Origin: a virus
Strand: one strand, 5' to 3'
Virus record (IMG/VR): IMGVR_UViG_3300030328_002028
Span: 1-27,884 of that record
Length of the DNA: 27,884 nt
The notes under the pieces: model-generated
The model's input: only the letters and a program-made list of their open reading frames with translations
Told to the model about the DNA's origin: nothing
Database searches by the model: none
Shown: positions 1-7,205 of the stretch, piece after piece
Layout: every line of letters starts with the position of its first letter
Numbering within the stretch: position 1 is the first letter of the stretch
Translations under genes and position numbers: made by a program

Positions 1-796
1 TAGGAATGGATAAACGTTCTGCCTGATTTTGCATTTCTTGTGTTCTCTGTTGCACCACTGGGTCAGCACTTGTTCTTAATTCAAACAACTTAGCAAGGTT
101 GTCCATCGTAAGATTGTCAGGATTCTGTGCCCACTGTACAAAGTTATTCGCCTTATTCGCATCCCATCCGTATGAATTGACAGCATGGCTATGAGCCTGT
201 GTCTGCATCATGTGTGTCTGTTGTTGCTGCATCTGTGCTTGGTACTGTGCTTGCATTTCCTGTTCTCTAACCTGATCTTTTTTTTGTAAAAAACTAAGAT
301 AGTTATCACGATACTCTTCCTTAGCCAATCGATGCTTAAATGACTCACTTTCTGGATCATTATAAGCATCTACCTCATTGTATGAATGTGGTCTTTCAGG
401 CGCTATAGGCTCCTTCAATGAAGACTCTTGCAATCCGTTAGGGTATGCTTGAGGTTGTCCATTGGAGGGTGCTTGTTCTAACTGGTCAAGAACTTGTGGA
501 TTATTACGAATCATCTGCTCAACAGGAGCAAGACTATTCTTATAGTAATCCAATTCTTGACGAATTTGTCCCAATTCACCCTTGGCTTTGTCAGCTTGTG
601 ATTGCCAATATTCAAAACGAGTTGAGTCGTCTTTAGAGGAAGCTTCTTGTGCTACTTCTTGAGTAATTGGTTGATCCACACCTGCAGTATTATCTACAGG
701 TACTTCCTCTGTAGGCATTACAGGTTGTTCTGTTACCAGACCAGCTTGTTCTACCTGTGCATCACCAGCATTACTCACTTCTATGATATTCTCCAT
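1..796 (-). CDS. Scaffold-like head assembly protein (partial, C-terminus off the left edge)
   Basis: The frame is open from an ATG at 794-796 to the window edge, giving 265 visible residues. The protein begins MENIIEVSNAGDAQVEQAGL. It is acidic and rich in Q, E and N, with an early low-complexity part (about residues 10-50) and a predicted helical, Gln-rich stretch around residues 170-200 (runs such as QAQYQAQMQQQQTHMMQ). I see no hydrophobic segment, enzyme motif or cysteine cluster. This composition, with the position after portal in the head module, is typical of phage scaffolding proteins, which guide procapsid assembly and then leave. Assignment is by composition and place, not by a recognised family. 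A good ribosome site (AAAGGA) lies inside the preceding micro-ORF, whose TAA overlaps this ATG as TAATG, suggesting translational coupling. The major capsid gene would be expected just beyond the left edge. Confidence 0.6.
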   Translation of the reverse strand, partial: MENIIEVSNAGDAQVEQAGLVTEQPVMPTEEVPVDNTAGVDQPITQEVAQEASSKDDSTRFEYWQSQADKAKGELGQIRQELDYYKNSLAPVEQMIRNNPQVLDQLEQAPSNGQPQAYPNGLQESSLKEPIAPERPHSYNEVDAYNDPESESFKHRLAKEEYRDNYLSFLQKKDQVREQEMQAQYQAQMQQQQTHMMQTQAHSHAVNSYGWDANKANNFVQWAQNPDNLTMDNLAKLFELRTSADPVVQQRTQEMQNQAERLSIP

Positions 797-852
797 TACT
801 TTTCCTTTGCGATTTGGTTATTTCCAGCAACCGCTTTCTTCAATTCTTTCAT
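796..852 (-). CDS. 18-aa micro-ORF coupled by TAATG at both ends
   Basis: This frame reads MKELKKAVAGNNQIAKEK and then TAA. Its ATG overlaps the TAA of the upstream 94-aa gene by one base, and its own TAA overlaps the ATG of the scaffold-like gene by one base. It fills the only gap in a chain whose other junctions are all TAATG. The peptide is short, basic and Lys-rich. It has no strong Shine-Dalgarno of its own, so translation would depend on re-initiation by ribosomes ending the 94-aa gene. Its DNA carries the AAAGGA ribosome site of the scaffold-like gene. It may be a real micro-protein, or only a translated bridge that keeps ribosomes on the message. The double overlap is the only evidence that it is translated. 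Confidence 0.4.
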   Translation of the reverse strand: MKELKKAVAGNNQIAKEK

Positions 853-1136
853 TATTTAAAATGCTTTACTGTTATGGTATCTCCCTTTGGGAGACCTTTT
901 GTAAATATGGCACTTGTTTGCATAAGGGGAGTATTAGGACTCCACTTGCTACCACCACTATTTATCTTTAAACTTCTTTCCACTTTAGTACTCACAGTCT
1001 CTTCTTCAATAGTTGGGACTTCTTCAGTCATCAATGGCACTTGTTTTTCATCCATGAAGTAAGTTTCACTTACTTGATTCTTTTGAGTAACAAACCTTAC
1101 CTTATCAAGCATTCTTTTAAACATGCCATTGACCAT
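852..1136 (-). CDS. 94-aa head-module protein with conserved C-terminal tail
   Basis: No family recognised. The N-terminus (MVNGMFKRMLDK) resembles that of the upstream 160-aa protein (MAYGKILKQVLDK). The middle is charged and looks disordered. The last 17 residues are FTKGLPKGDTITVKHFK, aligning without gaps to the last 17 residues of the two genes upstream. There is no cysteine and no membrane segment. The start is the ATG overlapping the TAA of the 160-aa gene (TAATG), with GGAG about ten bases upstream inside that gene. I infer a small structural or assembly protein that shares a docking, sorting or processing signal with its neighbours. It looks like the most diverged and shortest member of a small paralogous set, with K or H where the others have D, Q or R. 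Confidence 0.7.
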   Translation of the reverse strand: MVNGMFKRMLDKVRFVTQKNQVSETYFMDEKQVPLMTEEVPTIEEETVSTKVERSLKINSGGSKWSPNTPLMQTSAIFTKGLPKGDTITVKHFK

Positions 1137-1618
1137 TATCTAAAATCTCCTGTACCCATAGTATCGCCTTGTGGTAGATCTTTAGTAAAGGGATTATCAT
1201 CATAAATAACCCGTTCATCTTCTACTCCAGTCATTGTGGGAGCACCTTCTTTTTTCTGTGCCATTTGTAAAAAAGCAAGGACATAATCTGTCGCTTTTTC
1301 ACTTGCCGCAGATCTAGGAACTAGCATTGTATCTAATTCATTAGTTAGTTCTCTCTGTAGTCTTTGCATTGCTTTATTCACATATTCAGGATCATTGTCT
1401 GGATCCCAAGGCTTATCTTTCCATTGTTTTAATTCTTCGCCAAATGCATCAAATTTCTGCAAATGCTTTTCTTCATTTATAGGATCATATATCAATTGAT
1501 CCATTAAAAATGCTGTTCCTCCAATGCCTGCACCACCTACTAATAATTCATCTTTGTATTTAGAACCAATACTTTTTCCTTTATCTAAAACTTGTTTTAA
1601 TATTTTGCCGTATGCCAT
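1136..1618 (-). CDS. 160-aa head-module protein with glycine-rich hydrophobic segment and conserved tail
   Basis: No family recognised. Residues about 26-42 (LLVGGAGIGGTAFLMDQ) form a Gly-rich, moderately hydrophobic segment of glycine-zipper type that could insert in or lie against a membrane. The middle (residues 55-125) is charged and probably helical. The last 17 residues, FTKDLPQGDTMGTGDFR, are the shared tail. The ATG overlaps the upstream TAA (TAATG), with a GAGG ribosome site in the codons of the upstream tail, and its own tail codons carry GGAG for the next gene. Head-module position and a membrane-active segment fit an internal virion or ejection-type protein. That is inference, and a pure assembly factor is equally possible. 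Confidence 0.72.
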   Translation of the reverse strand: MAYGKILKQVLDKGKSIGSKYKDELLVGGAGIGGTAFLMDQLIYDPINEEKHLQKFDAFGEELKQWKDKPWDPDNDPEYVNKAMQRLQRELTNELDTMLVPRSAASEKATDYVLAFLQMAQKKEGAPTMTGVEDERVIYDDNPFTKDLPQGDTMGTGDFR

Positions 1619-2055
1619 TATCTAAAATCCTCTGGAATCATTGTTTCACCTTGAGGCAAATCTTTTGTAAAAGGATTAAATACTTCATTTAATATTGACT
1701 CATCTAACTTAAAACCATATGGAGCTAAGTTTTCTCTTTTCATTATTTCTGCAACTTCTTTAACAGACATCTCTGGCTTAATAACTTTGTTACTAGCTGC
1801 AACACGCAAAGCTCCTATAGAATAACCTATATCGCCATCTCCATATTGTGCAATTGTTGGTTCTATAATATCTTTATGCCTATATAAATAATCCATAGTA
1901 ACAGCTTGTTTTTGCCTTGATTTATCTGCGCCATGAACAGCTAAACCACTTCCAATTGCACCTGCGGCTGCTCCTAAAGCTCTGCTACCTCCAGCTTTAA
2001 TTAATCCGCCACCTATACCTCCACCTATAGTTGCTAATAAAGTTAATGGATCCAT
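1618..2055 (-). CDS. 145-aa head-module protein with N-terminal glycine zipper and conserved tail
   Basis: No family recognised. The N-terminal 45 residues are strikingly Gly/Ala-rich and hydrophobic (IGGGIGGGLIKAGG, then ALGAAAGAIGSGLAVHG), a glycine-zipper pattern typical of membrane-inserting or tightly packing helices. The remainder is soluble-looking and mixed charge. It ends FTKDLPQGETMIPEDFR, the 17-residue tail shared with the next two genes. The ATG overlaps the portal stop (TAATG) and is preceded by GGAGGAG at the portal C-terminus, the strongest ribosome site in this chain. A minor virion protein placed at the portal vertex is a reasonable guess, but no direct evidence of function is visible. 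Confidence 0.72.
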   Translation of the reverse strand: MDPLTLLATIGGGIGGGLIKAGGSRALGAAAGAIGSGLAVHGADKSRQKQAVTMDYLYRHKDIIEPTIAQYGDGDIGYSIGALRVAASNKVIKPEMSVKEVAEIMKRENLAPYGFKLDESILNEVFNPFTKDLPQGETMIPEDFR

Positions 2056-4277
2056 TACTCCTCCAGCCTTAACATTTCTTCATTCATTTGTCTTGATGTA
2101 TTTCTACGTTCATCAAACTCTGCTATATCTTCTTTAGCTAATTTAAGTTCATCTGCAAGGCGTGTTTGGTATAACTTCTGTGCCATTTCTACTTTAGCTT
2201 CAGCTTTAGCTAGTTTCTTTTCAAATTCTTTTACTTCTACACGCTTTCTATCATGTAAGGACTCTCTTTGCGCTGTCTGAAGATCTCCCTTGAGATTCTT
2301 TATCTCTTCTGTCTGCTGTTGTATTTGAGATTGCATTTGTTGCATTTGACCAGCACGTTCCAATACACCTTCCATATCAGCGACATCTGTTTGTTTCAAT
2401 ACTTCTATCTGATCAATAAGACCACTTTGATATAATTGCATATAGTACTCAAACCGTGCCCAGCGATTAGATGGAAGAGTTGAACCTGATAAAACAATAA
2501 CATCATATTTTCCAACAGTAATATCATTTACTTTACCCATTAGGTTTCCAATATCATCATATAGAGGACTATTGATCTCCATTTCAAGAGGTCTATTATT
2601 AGGCTGCATCAATCTAAATACCTTTTGATCTGTATAGACATATTGAATAAGACCTACCACTACTTTAGATAACTGATTAAGGCACTCTTCTATATCATCT
2701 CTTTTTGATTTGATCCTTCTTTGACCAAACTCATCCATTGCCACAGTTCCTTTAAAAGTCTGTGGAGATGATCCAACATCACCTTGCATCATAGCGTATA
2801 TTCCTAAGATTCTTTCTATATCTGCTTTAGCATCTGCTTCATTCTTATATAGCTCATTAGGTAATGGTACAGGGCCAGCAACAATTGGTTGACCTAATTC
2901 AGGGTCAAATTCAATGACTGCTGTACCAGCCTTACCCCATTCAGCTTCTAAATGAGCTTTATCCATACTCCCTCTGGGAATCAAAAGCTTTACATTCGTA
3001 GAGCTGGAAGCATGAGCTACAATCAAAGAACGTATCTTATTAATATACTCTTGTAATCCCTTAACAAGCCTAACATCACTATTTGGATATGGATTACGAT
3101 TAAATCCATTCATAAAAGGGACTATTGGATATTCTTCTATTGGAAGATGAGCTAAGAAAAGCTTATCGTCTCCTACGCTTACGCACTGCTGTATCTGCGT
3201 TATCTCTATTTCATTTACCATTATCTCTTCAGATTCAATAAGAGCTTCTTTTGTAATAATATCAATAGTGGTTGTTGAATTAGGGATTGAACCACTATGT
3301 TCTTCACCAGCCATAGGGACTGGCTGTCCAGTCATTTGATCCATCATTAAATGAAATTTTCCACCAAACTGCTCATGCAATTGCATGTATTGACTTACAT
3401 TTGCTTTATCTGTATATATATTTTCACCTTCAGCATTAGTAACAATAACAACAGGTTCTTGCTTGTATTCTTCATAATCAACTTCATTTAAAACTTTTTG
3501 CTCATCACTTAATGGATCGTATATCTTGTAATATGGTAATTTTATCTTAGTGAACCTTTCAAACAACTCTAGTTCTCTTTCATCTGTAATGGTTTGACCT
3601 GTGAGCCTTCTTTTCAATGTGACATCTTCATTCATCATAGCATGTCTTGAATCAGAGGCTGTATTTAAATAACTGGTTTCACTACTGTTTCTTATTATAT
3701 CCTCAAATTCAGGATACATTGATATTAATTGAGTTTGAGTAATTATCTTTCCCACGACAATATGAGCTGCATCTCTACAGAATGGGTCTTTACTACTAGG
3801 ATCTATAAATAGCTCTAAAGGGTCAATAGCCTTTATGCTCACTTCACCTGCGCCAAAGTCGGCATCGGGATCTATATAAGCCATCATAACTCCCATGCCT
3901 TTTACATAGTAATCATCTATCGCCTGTTTTAACTCTACATTGCCATTGGAGTGATCCCAGATGTAAGCCATCAGATCGGAAAACATCCTGCCGACCTTAG
4001 CGTCACTATTTTCTCTTGCCGTTGATTGAAACTTTGGATTGTTTGCAGTAAGCATGGCTTTTGCTTGCTCTACCGCAGAATGCACTACATTAACCACTAA
4101 TGGTTCTTGTGCACGTTTACGTAAAGCAGTTACCTGCTCATCCGTCCACTGTTTACCATTACGAAACTCATTATCTTCAACGGCTTGCGTTACCCAGTTC
4201 TCACGGGAAGATGCATAATCAGATAATAGGTCTTGGGTTAGTTGTACGTCAATATCTTTATGTGTGTCTTGATGCAA
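2055..4277 (-). CDS. Portal protein, P22-type
   Basis: At 740 residues this is about the size of the P22-type portal (P22 gp1 is 725). The portal forms the dodecameric ring at one capsid vertex through which DNA enters and leaves and to which terminase docks. The N-terminal part is typical of the family: an early WTDEQ element, then a VVNVV..AVEQAKAMLTANNP stretch and a SIKAIDPLELFIDPSS segment of the wing region. The last ~110 residues are a long charged, Gln-rich helix (QMQSQIQQQTEEIKNLKGDL and onward), matching the C-terminal barrel of P22-like portals. The start is a TTG at 4275-4277 (MHQDTHKD); an in-frame TAA lies just upstream and no convincing Shine-Dalgarno is present. It follows large terminase after a 57-base gap, the usual packaging order. 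Confidence 0.9.
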   Translation of the reverse strand: MHQDTHKDIDVQLTQDLLSDYASSRENWVTQAVEDNEFRNGKQWTDEQVTALRKRAQEPLVVNVVHSAVEQAKAMLTANNPKFQSTARENSDAKVGRMFSDLMAYIWDHSNGNVELKQAIDDYYVKGMGVMMAYIDPDADFGAGEVSIKAIDPLELFIDPSSKDPFCRDAAHIVVGKIITQTQLISMYPEFEDIIRNSSETSYLNTASDSRHAMMNEDVTLKRRLTGQTITDERELELFERFTKIKLPYYKIYDPLSDEQKVLNEVDYEEYKQEPVVIVTNAEGENIYTDKANVSQYMQLHEQFGGKFHLMMDQMTGQPVPMAGEEHSGSIPNSTTTIDIITKEALIESEEIMVNEIEITQIQQCVSVGDDKLFLAHLPIEEYPIVPFMNGFNRNPYPNSDVRLVKGLQEYINKIRSLIVAHASSSTNVKLLIPRGSMDKAHLEAEWGKAGTAVIEFDPELGQPIVAGPVPLPNELYKNEADAKADIERILGIYAMMQGDVGSSPQTFKGTVAMDEFGQRRIKSKRDDIEECLNQLSKVVVGLIQYVYTDQKVFRLMQPNNRPLEMEINSPLYDDIGNLMGKVNDITVGKYDVIVLSGSTLPSNRWARFEYYMQLYQSGLIDQIEVLKQTDVADMEGVLERAGQMQQMQSQIQQQTEEIKNLKGDLQTAQRESLHDRKRVEVKEFEKKLAKAEAKVEMAQKLYQTRLADELKLAKEDIAEFDERRNTSRQMNEEMLRLEE

Positions 4278-4334
4278 TGTAGAAAGTTAGACTTTTATCC
4301 GCTTAAACGTTTACTTTAAGTAATTTGTTCCAAA
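4278..4334 (-). promoter_or_regulatory. Palindromic gap between large terminase and portal
   Basis: This 57-base gap is the only intergenic DNA between large terminase and the scaffold-like gene. It holds two adjacent palindromes: TAAACGTTTA (perfect, 10 bp) and TTACTTAAAGTAA (6-bp arms around one base). They could be a protein-binding site or a weak RNA structure in front of the TTG start of portal. No clear promoter or T-tract is visible. Confidence 0.3.
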
Positions 4335-5810
4335 TTAAGCTATTTTCCAGCTTATATTGTCCAAATTGTCTGAAGTATAAGACTTTTTATTTTCTTTTGC
4401 AACACTTTTATGATGCGGAGTATAACATTTTTTCATTGCATAGAAGAGTCCGTCTAAAAGATCGTCATGTTTCCCACGAGGATATAGCAAAAGCTCATCA
4501 CGTAATTCATCCATTGATTCTAGCATGAACATCTTTTTTTGAGCAAAATAAGGCTGCATGGTCTCTAATCTGGAAGATTTACTTGTTCTAGGGTTCTCCT
4601 TTATCTCAAGACCTGATATGAATATCTTTTCTTCATCACATCTTTGCTTTAGGTATTCCCTTAACATCTCCTGATAGCCTACGCTCTCTACACGTACCTT
4701 TACAGGCTTGAATATCTTAAAATATTCGATGATACTTTCAGCTAATTGCATGGGAGTTGCCCTTTGGCGGTAATACTGGAGAATATACCTGTTATTGTTT
4801 TCGTCTACCGCAACGGGCATGATTACAGAGTAGTCTGCCGTCTTGCGTACCGAAGAAGCAGGGTCAACCCCCATAAACACATTGACAGGAATCTCATTAT
4901 CATCATTCTTTAGATAATGCCTATCTTCCTTGTCTATCTTCAACTCATAATCATGAGTCTGTAAATAACTTTCTTGAAATAACTGATCTTCATCGCCCAC
5001 TATCTGGCACATATACTCTCTATAGAATACACTTGACCTACCTATGGACTCTAATTCGGCTTTCTTTTGTAATAATTTTGATATAGGCTGCCATTCTTCC
5101 CATAATGCTACTTCATTCTTAAGGTCTGGAGCAAAATGCATGTTTACCCAGCCTTTCATTTGTTTTAATATCTCAACCATGCATCTTTGATGCTGTGGAG
5201 TTCCAATAACAATTATCTTTCCTTTCTGAGGATCCAATGATGGCACAGCACTCTGCAATAGCCATCTAAGATTCTGTTCCATAGCTTCTGCCGTCTTAGT
5301 ATTGTTCTCATCCTCTGGATCATCTACTATTATAAGCGTAGGTCTTTGACTACCTACCTTTATACCACGTAACTGCTGTCCAGTACCCTTGCATATGATC
5401 ATAGAGCCATCTTTTAGCTCTACTTCCGTCTTTGACCATTGTTTAGCACTGTGCTGGCCCCAATATCCATAGATTTGCCTGAAGGTTTCGCTGTACTCTA
5501 TAGTATCCTTGATGGTTCCAAGGAGTTTGATGGCGTGGTCTTGGGTACGAGAGACCAGCACAATAAGTTTTGCCCCACTATCGTTCATGATGTGGAAGAG
5601 AGGGTACACGCCTCCAACAATGGAAGATTTAGCATGACCACGTGGGGCAATTATGTTTACTTGTTTCTGATTGTCGTTAGTGATTGCTTTCGCTATCTCA
5701 TAGTGAAAGTCTGGAGAGGCTGCAGAGAACATATTCGTCATGATAACCTTTCCAAACATGATCATATTGTCTTTTAGCTTTTTTTGTATATATTTTCTAT
5801 CGTCTGCCAC
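4335..5810 (-). CDS. Terminase large subunit (packaging ATPase-nuclease)
   Basis: The 491-residue protein is the motor that cuts concatemeric DNA and pumps it into the prohead through the portal. Visible motifs are a Walker A-type loop APRGHAKSS (residues 55-63), Walker B LIIVDDPED (159-167, catalytic acid D164 or E166), and the coupling motif VIGTP (201-205). The RNase-H-fold nuclease follows: GVDPAS (D316) with D326, VRVESVGYQ (E375) and HDDLLDGLFYAM near the C-terminus (D449, D450, D453). All expected catalytic residues appear present and the length is normal. The start is GTG at 5808-5810, chosen because an in-frame TGA lies 30 bases upstream. A weak GGAAAC lies before it. The first 14 bases overlap the end of the small Cys-rich ORF. 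Confidence 0.95.
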   Translation of the reverse strand: MADDRKYIQKKLKDNMIMFGKVIMTNMFSAASPDFHYEIAKAITNDNQKQVNIIAPRGHAKSSIVGGVYPLFHIMNDSGAKLIVLVSRTQDHAIKLLGTIKDTIEYSETFRQIYGYWGQHSAKQWSKTEVELKDGSMIICKGTGQQLRGIKVGSQRPTLIIVDDPEDENNTKTAEAMEQNLRWLLQSAVPSLDPQKGKIIVIGTPQHQRCMVEILKQMKGWVNMHFAPDLKNEVALWEEWQPISKLLQKKAELESIGRSSVFYREYMCQIVGDEDQLFQESYLQTHDYELKIDKEDRHYLKNDDNEIPVNVFMGVDPASSVRKTADYSVIMPVAVDENNNRYILQYYRQRATPMQLAESIIEYFKIFKPVKVRVESVGYQEMLREYLKQRCDEEKIFISGLEIKENPRTSKSSRLETMQPYFAQKKMFMLESMDELRDELLLYPRGKHDDLLDGLFYAMKKCYTPHHKSVAKENKKSYTSDNLDNISWKIA

Positions 5811-5955
5811 GTTTCTTTGGTTTCCAAGGGCATTTATTCATGTTAACTGTCATTGTTTCGGTAATATCGCCCTTTTCAAGCCCACAATGTACATTATTTT
5901 TATATCTTCCAGCAAATGGGCATCTCTTGCCCTTAATACTGCATATTTCAAACAA
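5797..5955 (-). CDS. 52-aa cysteine-rich protein, candidate zinc-binding
   Basis: Reading from a TTG at 5953-5955 immediately after the TAA of the 71-aa gene, this frame encodes 52 residues to TAG at 5797-5799. It has four cysteines (residues 5, 12, 24 and 42): ICSIKGKRCPFAG, NVHCGLEKGD and NKCPWKPKKRGRR. The C-x6-C...C...C spacing plus the basic C-terminus looks like a small metal-binding, possibly nucleic-acid-binding, protein. It exactly fills the gap between the 71-aa gene and large terminase and overlaps the terminase GTG by 14 bases. There is no clear Shine-Dalgarno and no ATG upstream of the first cysteine, so the start is uncertain (ATT or ATA are alternatives). The amino-acid pattern, not the start, is the support. 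Confidence 0.5.
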   Translation of the reverse strand: MFEICSIKGKRCPFAGRYKNNVHCGLEKGDITETMTVNMNKCPWKPKKRGRR

Positions 5956-6171
5956 TTAATCGTAATCTAATGAAAGATGTTCGTATAGATAGCCATATGT
6001 TTCCATTTCACGTAAGGCATCAATGGCGAGATTGTTTATATTAGACGTTTTCTCATCTCCCATTACTGCTATCACATGTAAGGCTCTTATAGCTATATCT
6101 AATTGCTGATGCTTCATTAAAGCATCATTCATTCCATCATATTCTTTTTCTGCTTCATTCAATTGCTTCAT
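5956..6171 (-). CDS. 71-aa protein of unknown function, packaging module
   Basis: No family recognised. A small acidic, probably all-helical protein (MKQLNEAEKEYDGMNDALMK, then HQQLDIAIRALHVIAVMGDE). It lacks cysteines and a membrane segment. It starts at an ATG at 6169-6171, inside the last codons of the probable small terminase (17-base overlap), with a weak GAGAAA ribosome site, and its TAA abuts the TTG of the Cys-rich ORF. The overlaps on both sides show that it belongs to the terminase operon. A helper of the packaging motor is possible but not shown. Confidence 0.68.
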   Translation of the reverse strand: MKQLNEAEKEYDGMNDALMKHQQLDIAIRALHVIAVMGDEKTSNINNLAIDALREMETYGYLYEHLSLDYD

Positions 6172-6928
6172 TTTTCTCGGATTTCCTTTGTAACGTCAGC
6201 TTCTTCTCTTCCTTAGCTATCGTATCGGCTATTTGCTTGGTCATATCCACCTGTATCGTATCTGTTATCATTTGTTTACTAGGTTTCATCTCTAATAGAT
6301 CCATTAGATAGTCATTTGCCTTCAAGAAGTTGTTGACATCGCCTTTTGATTCAGCCATCTGTAAGGCACGGATGATATTATCCACCGCAAATTCTTTATT
6401 GATGGCTTTATCGCTTAATAGTTCTTTTATTTTCTTTTCTACCATTCTCTTTGCTACTTTTTGTTTAAGAAATCTTCTAACGGTTGCTTCTGGCACTTGT
6501 TGATCAGGTCTATACATTTGTCCGAGAACCGAATAGTCAACACTACCATCAGAAAGTAGCATATTCGCATAAGCCTGTATAGTATTCTTAGCCCTAGTTT
6601 TCCCAGACTCCTCTGTTGTCCAGTCTCTTTTCGGGTTTGTTTTGCTATATACTCCATATTTCTGATTCTCCAAAAAATTTATTTTAGAAAAGCCACTATC
6701 CCATCCTACACCACAGGTAAGTTTAATGAATGTTTTAACCTTTCCATTCTTATCTGTGTAATTCTTCCTATCGTAGCATTCTGATACATGATCATCATCT
6801 GTCAATGCCCAATCACTTACTTCTGCTTGCCGCCAATATACAAAATCAAGCCTCTTTTTAATGGCTTCTTCTTTTGTATACACTGGATATTTACCAGTCT
6901 TTCCATTGATTCTTCTTTTAATTTCCAC
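6155..6928 (-). CDS. Probable terminase small subunit
   Basis: The 257-residue protein lies two genes upstream of large terminase, where small subunits usually sit. The C-terminal third (residues ~165-220) has the pattern seen in many small terminases: a helix ending ELLSDKAINKEFAVDNIIRA, then LQMAESKGDVNNFLKANDYL and MDLLEMKPSKQM, like the oligomerisation helices that precede a final lobe. The N-terminal half has no family I can name and contains a possible DNA-contacting charged region (EATVRRFLKQKVAKRMVEKK). The small subunit recognises the packaging site and regulates the large subunit. The start is GTG at 6926-6928: TAG lies three codons upstream in frame, no ATG follows nearby, and there is no good Shine-Dalgarno. 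Identity rests on gene order and the C-terminal pattern. Confidence 0.6.
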   Translation of the reverse strand: MEIKRRINGKTGKYPVYTKEEAIKKRLDFVYWRQAEVSDWALTDDDHVSECYDRKNYTDKNGKVKTFIKLTCGVGWDSGFSKINFLENQKYGVYSKTNPKRDWTTEESGKTRAKNTIQAYANMLLSDGSVDYSVLGQMYRPDQQVPEATVRRFLKQKVAKRMVEKKIKELLSDKAINKEFAVDNIIRALQMAESKGDVNNFLKANDYLMDLLEMKPSKQMITDTIQVDMTKQIADTIAKEEKKLTLQRKSEKNEAIE

Positions 6929-6995
6929 GTTTAGCTATATGTACATAGAGCTATATGGTCATATAGCTATATGGTTATATATATATCTCTATGTA
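6929..6995 (-). promoter_or_regulatory. Nested inverted repeat upstream of the small terminase
   Basis: This 67-base, very A+T-rich gap is built of nested symmetry. TACATAGAG (6942-6950) and CTCTATGTA (6987-6995) form a perfect 9-bp inverted repeat 36 bases apart. Inside are CTATATG-GT-CATATAG and the perfect 14-bp palindrome CATATAGCTATATG. Read leftward, the sequence GCTCTATGTACATA precedes the small terminase GTG and contains the core CTCTATGTA of the element repeated nine times on the plus strand. It may be a promoter or operator for the terminase genes, or an RNA hairpin. The inverted arms also place the same core on the plus strand at 6987. Confidence 0.4.
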
Positions 6996-7205
6996 TTAAT
7001 CCATACTCTCATGCGGAGGAGTTGGTAATCCCATATTCTGGGATACTATCCTCGTTACTATCTCATATTCGGCATTTATCTCTTCTACGTCCCTCTTTGA
7101 AGATTCTACAAACTCCAGATATTCCTCATCTGTCATTATCTTCGTCTGCCATTCACGAGTTACCATGTTGAATACTTCATACTCTCTTTTAGGGTTGTTT
7201 TTCAT
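6996..7205 (-). CDS. 69-aa protein, first gene of the leftward module
   Basis: Small acidic protein of unknown function. It begins MKNNPKREYEVFNMVTREWQ, followed by TKIMTDEEYLEFVE. The pattern YEVFN..T.E....MT..E...F......V...Y.IV distantly recalls short FmdB-like phage proteins with a YEF..K.TGEE.....S..E...FL motif. The zinc-binding cysteines of FmdB are absent, so this is only a hint. The ATG at 7203-7205 has a weak ribosome site. It is the promoter-proximal gene of the leftward packaging block and faces the divergent intergenic region. Confidence 0.6.
   Translation of the reverse strand: MKNNPKREYEVFNMVTREWQTKIMTDEEYLEFVESSKRDVEEINAEYEIVTRIVSQNMGLPTPPHESMD

Noticed and set aside
445-1062. 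Plus-strand frames opposite the scaffold-like and 94-aa genes
   Set aside because: They overlap one another and coupled leftward genes, have no ribosome sites, and show Y/F/S/C-rich shadow composition.
5439-5777. 112-codon plus-strand frame opposite large terminase
   Set aside because: The terminase reading on the other strand has all catalytic motifs; this frame is its shadow.
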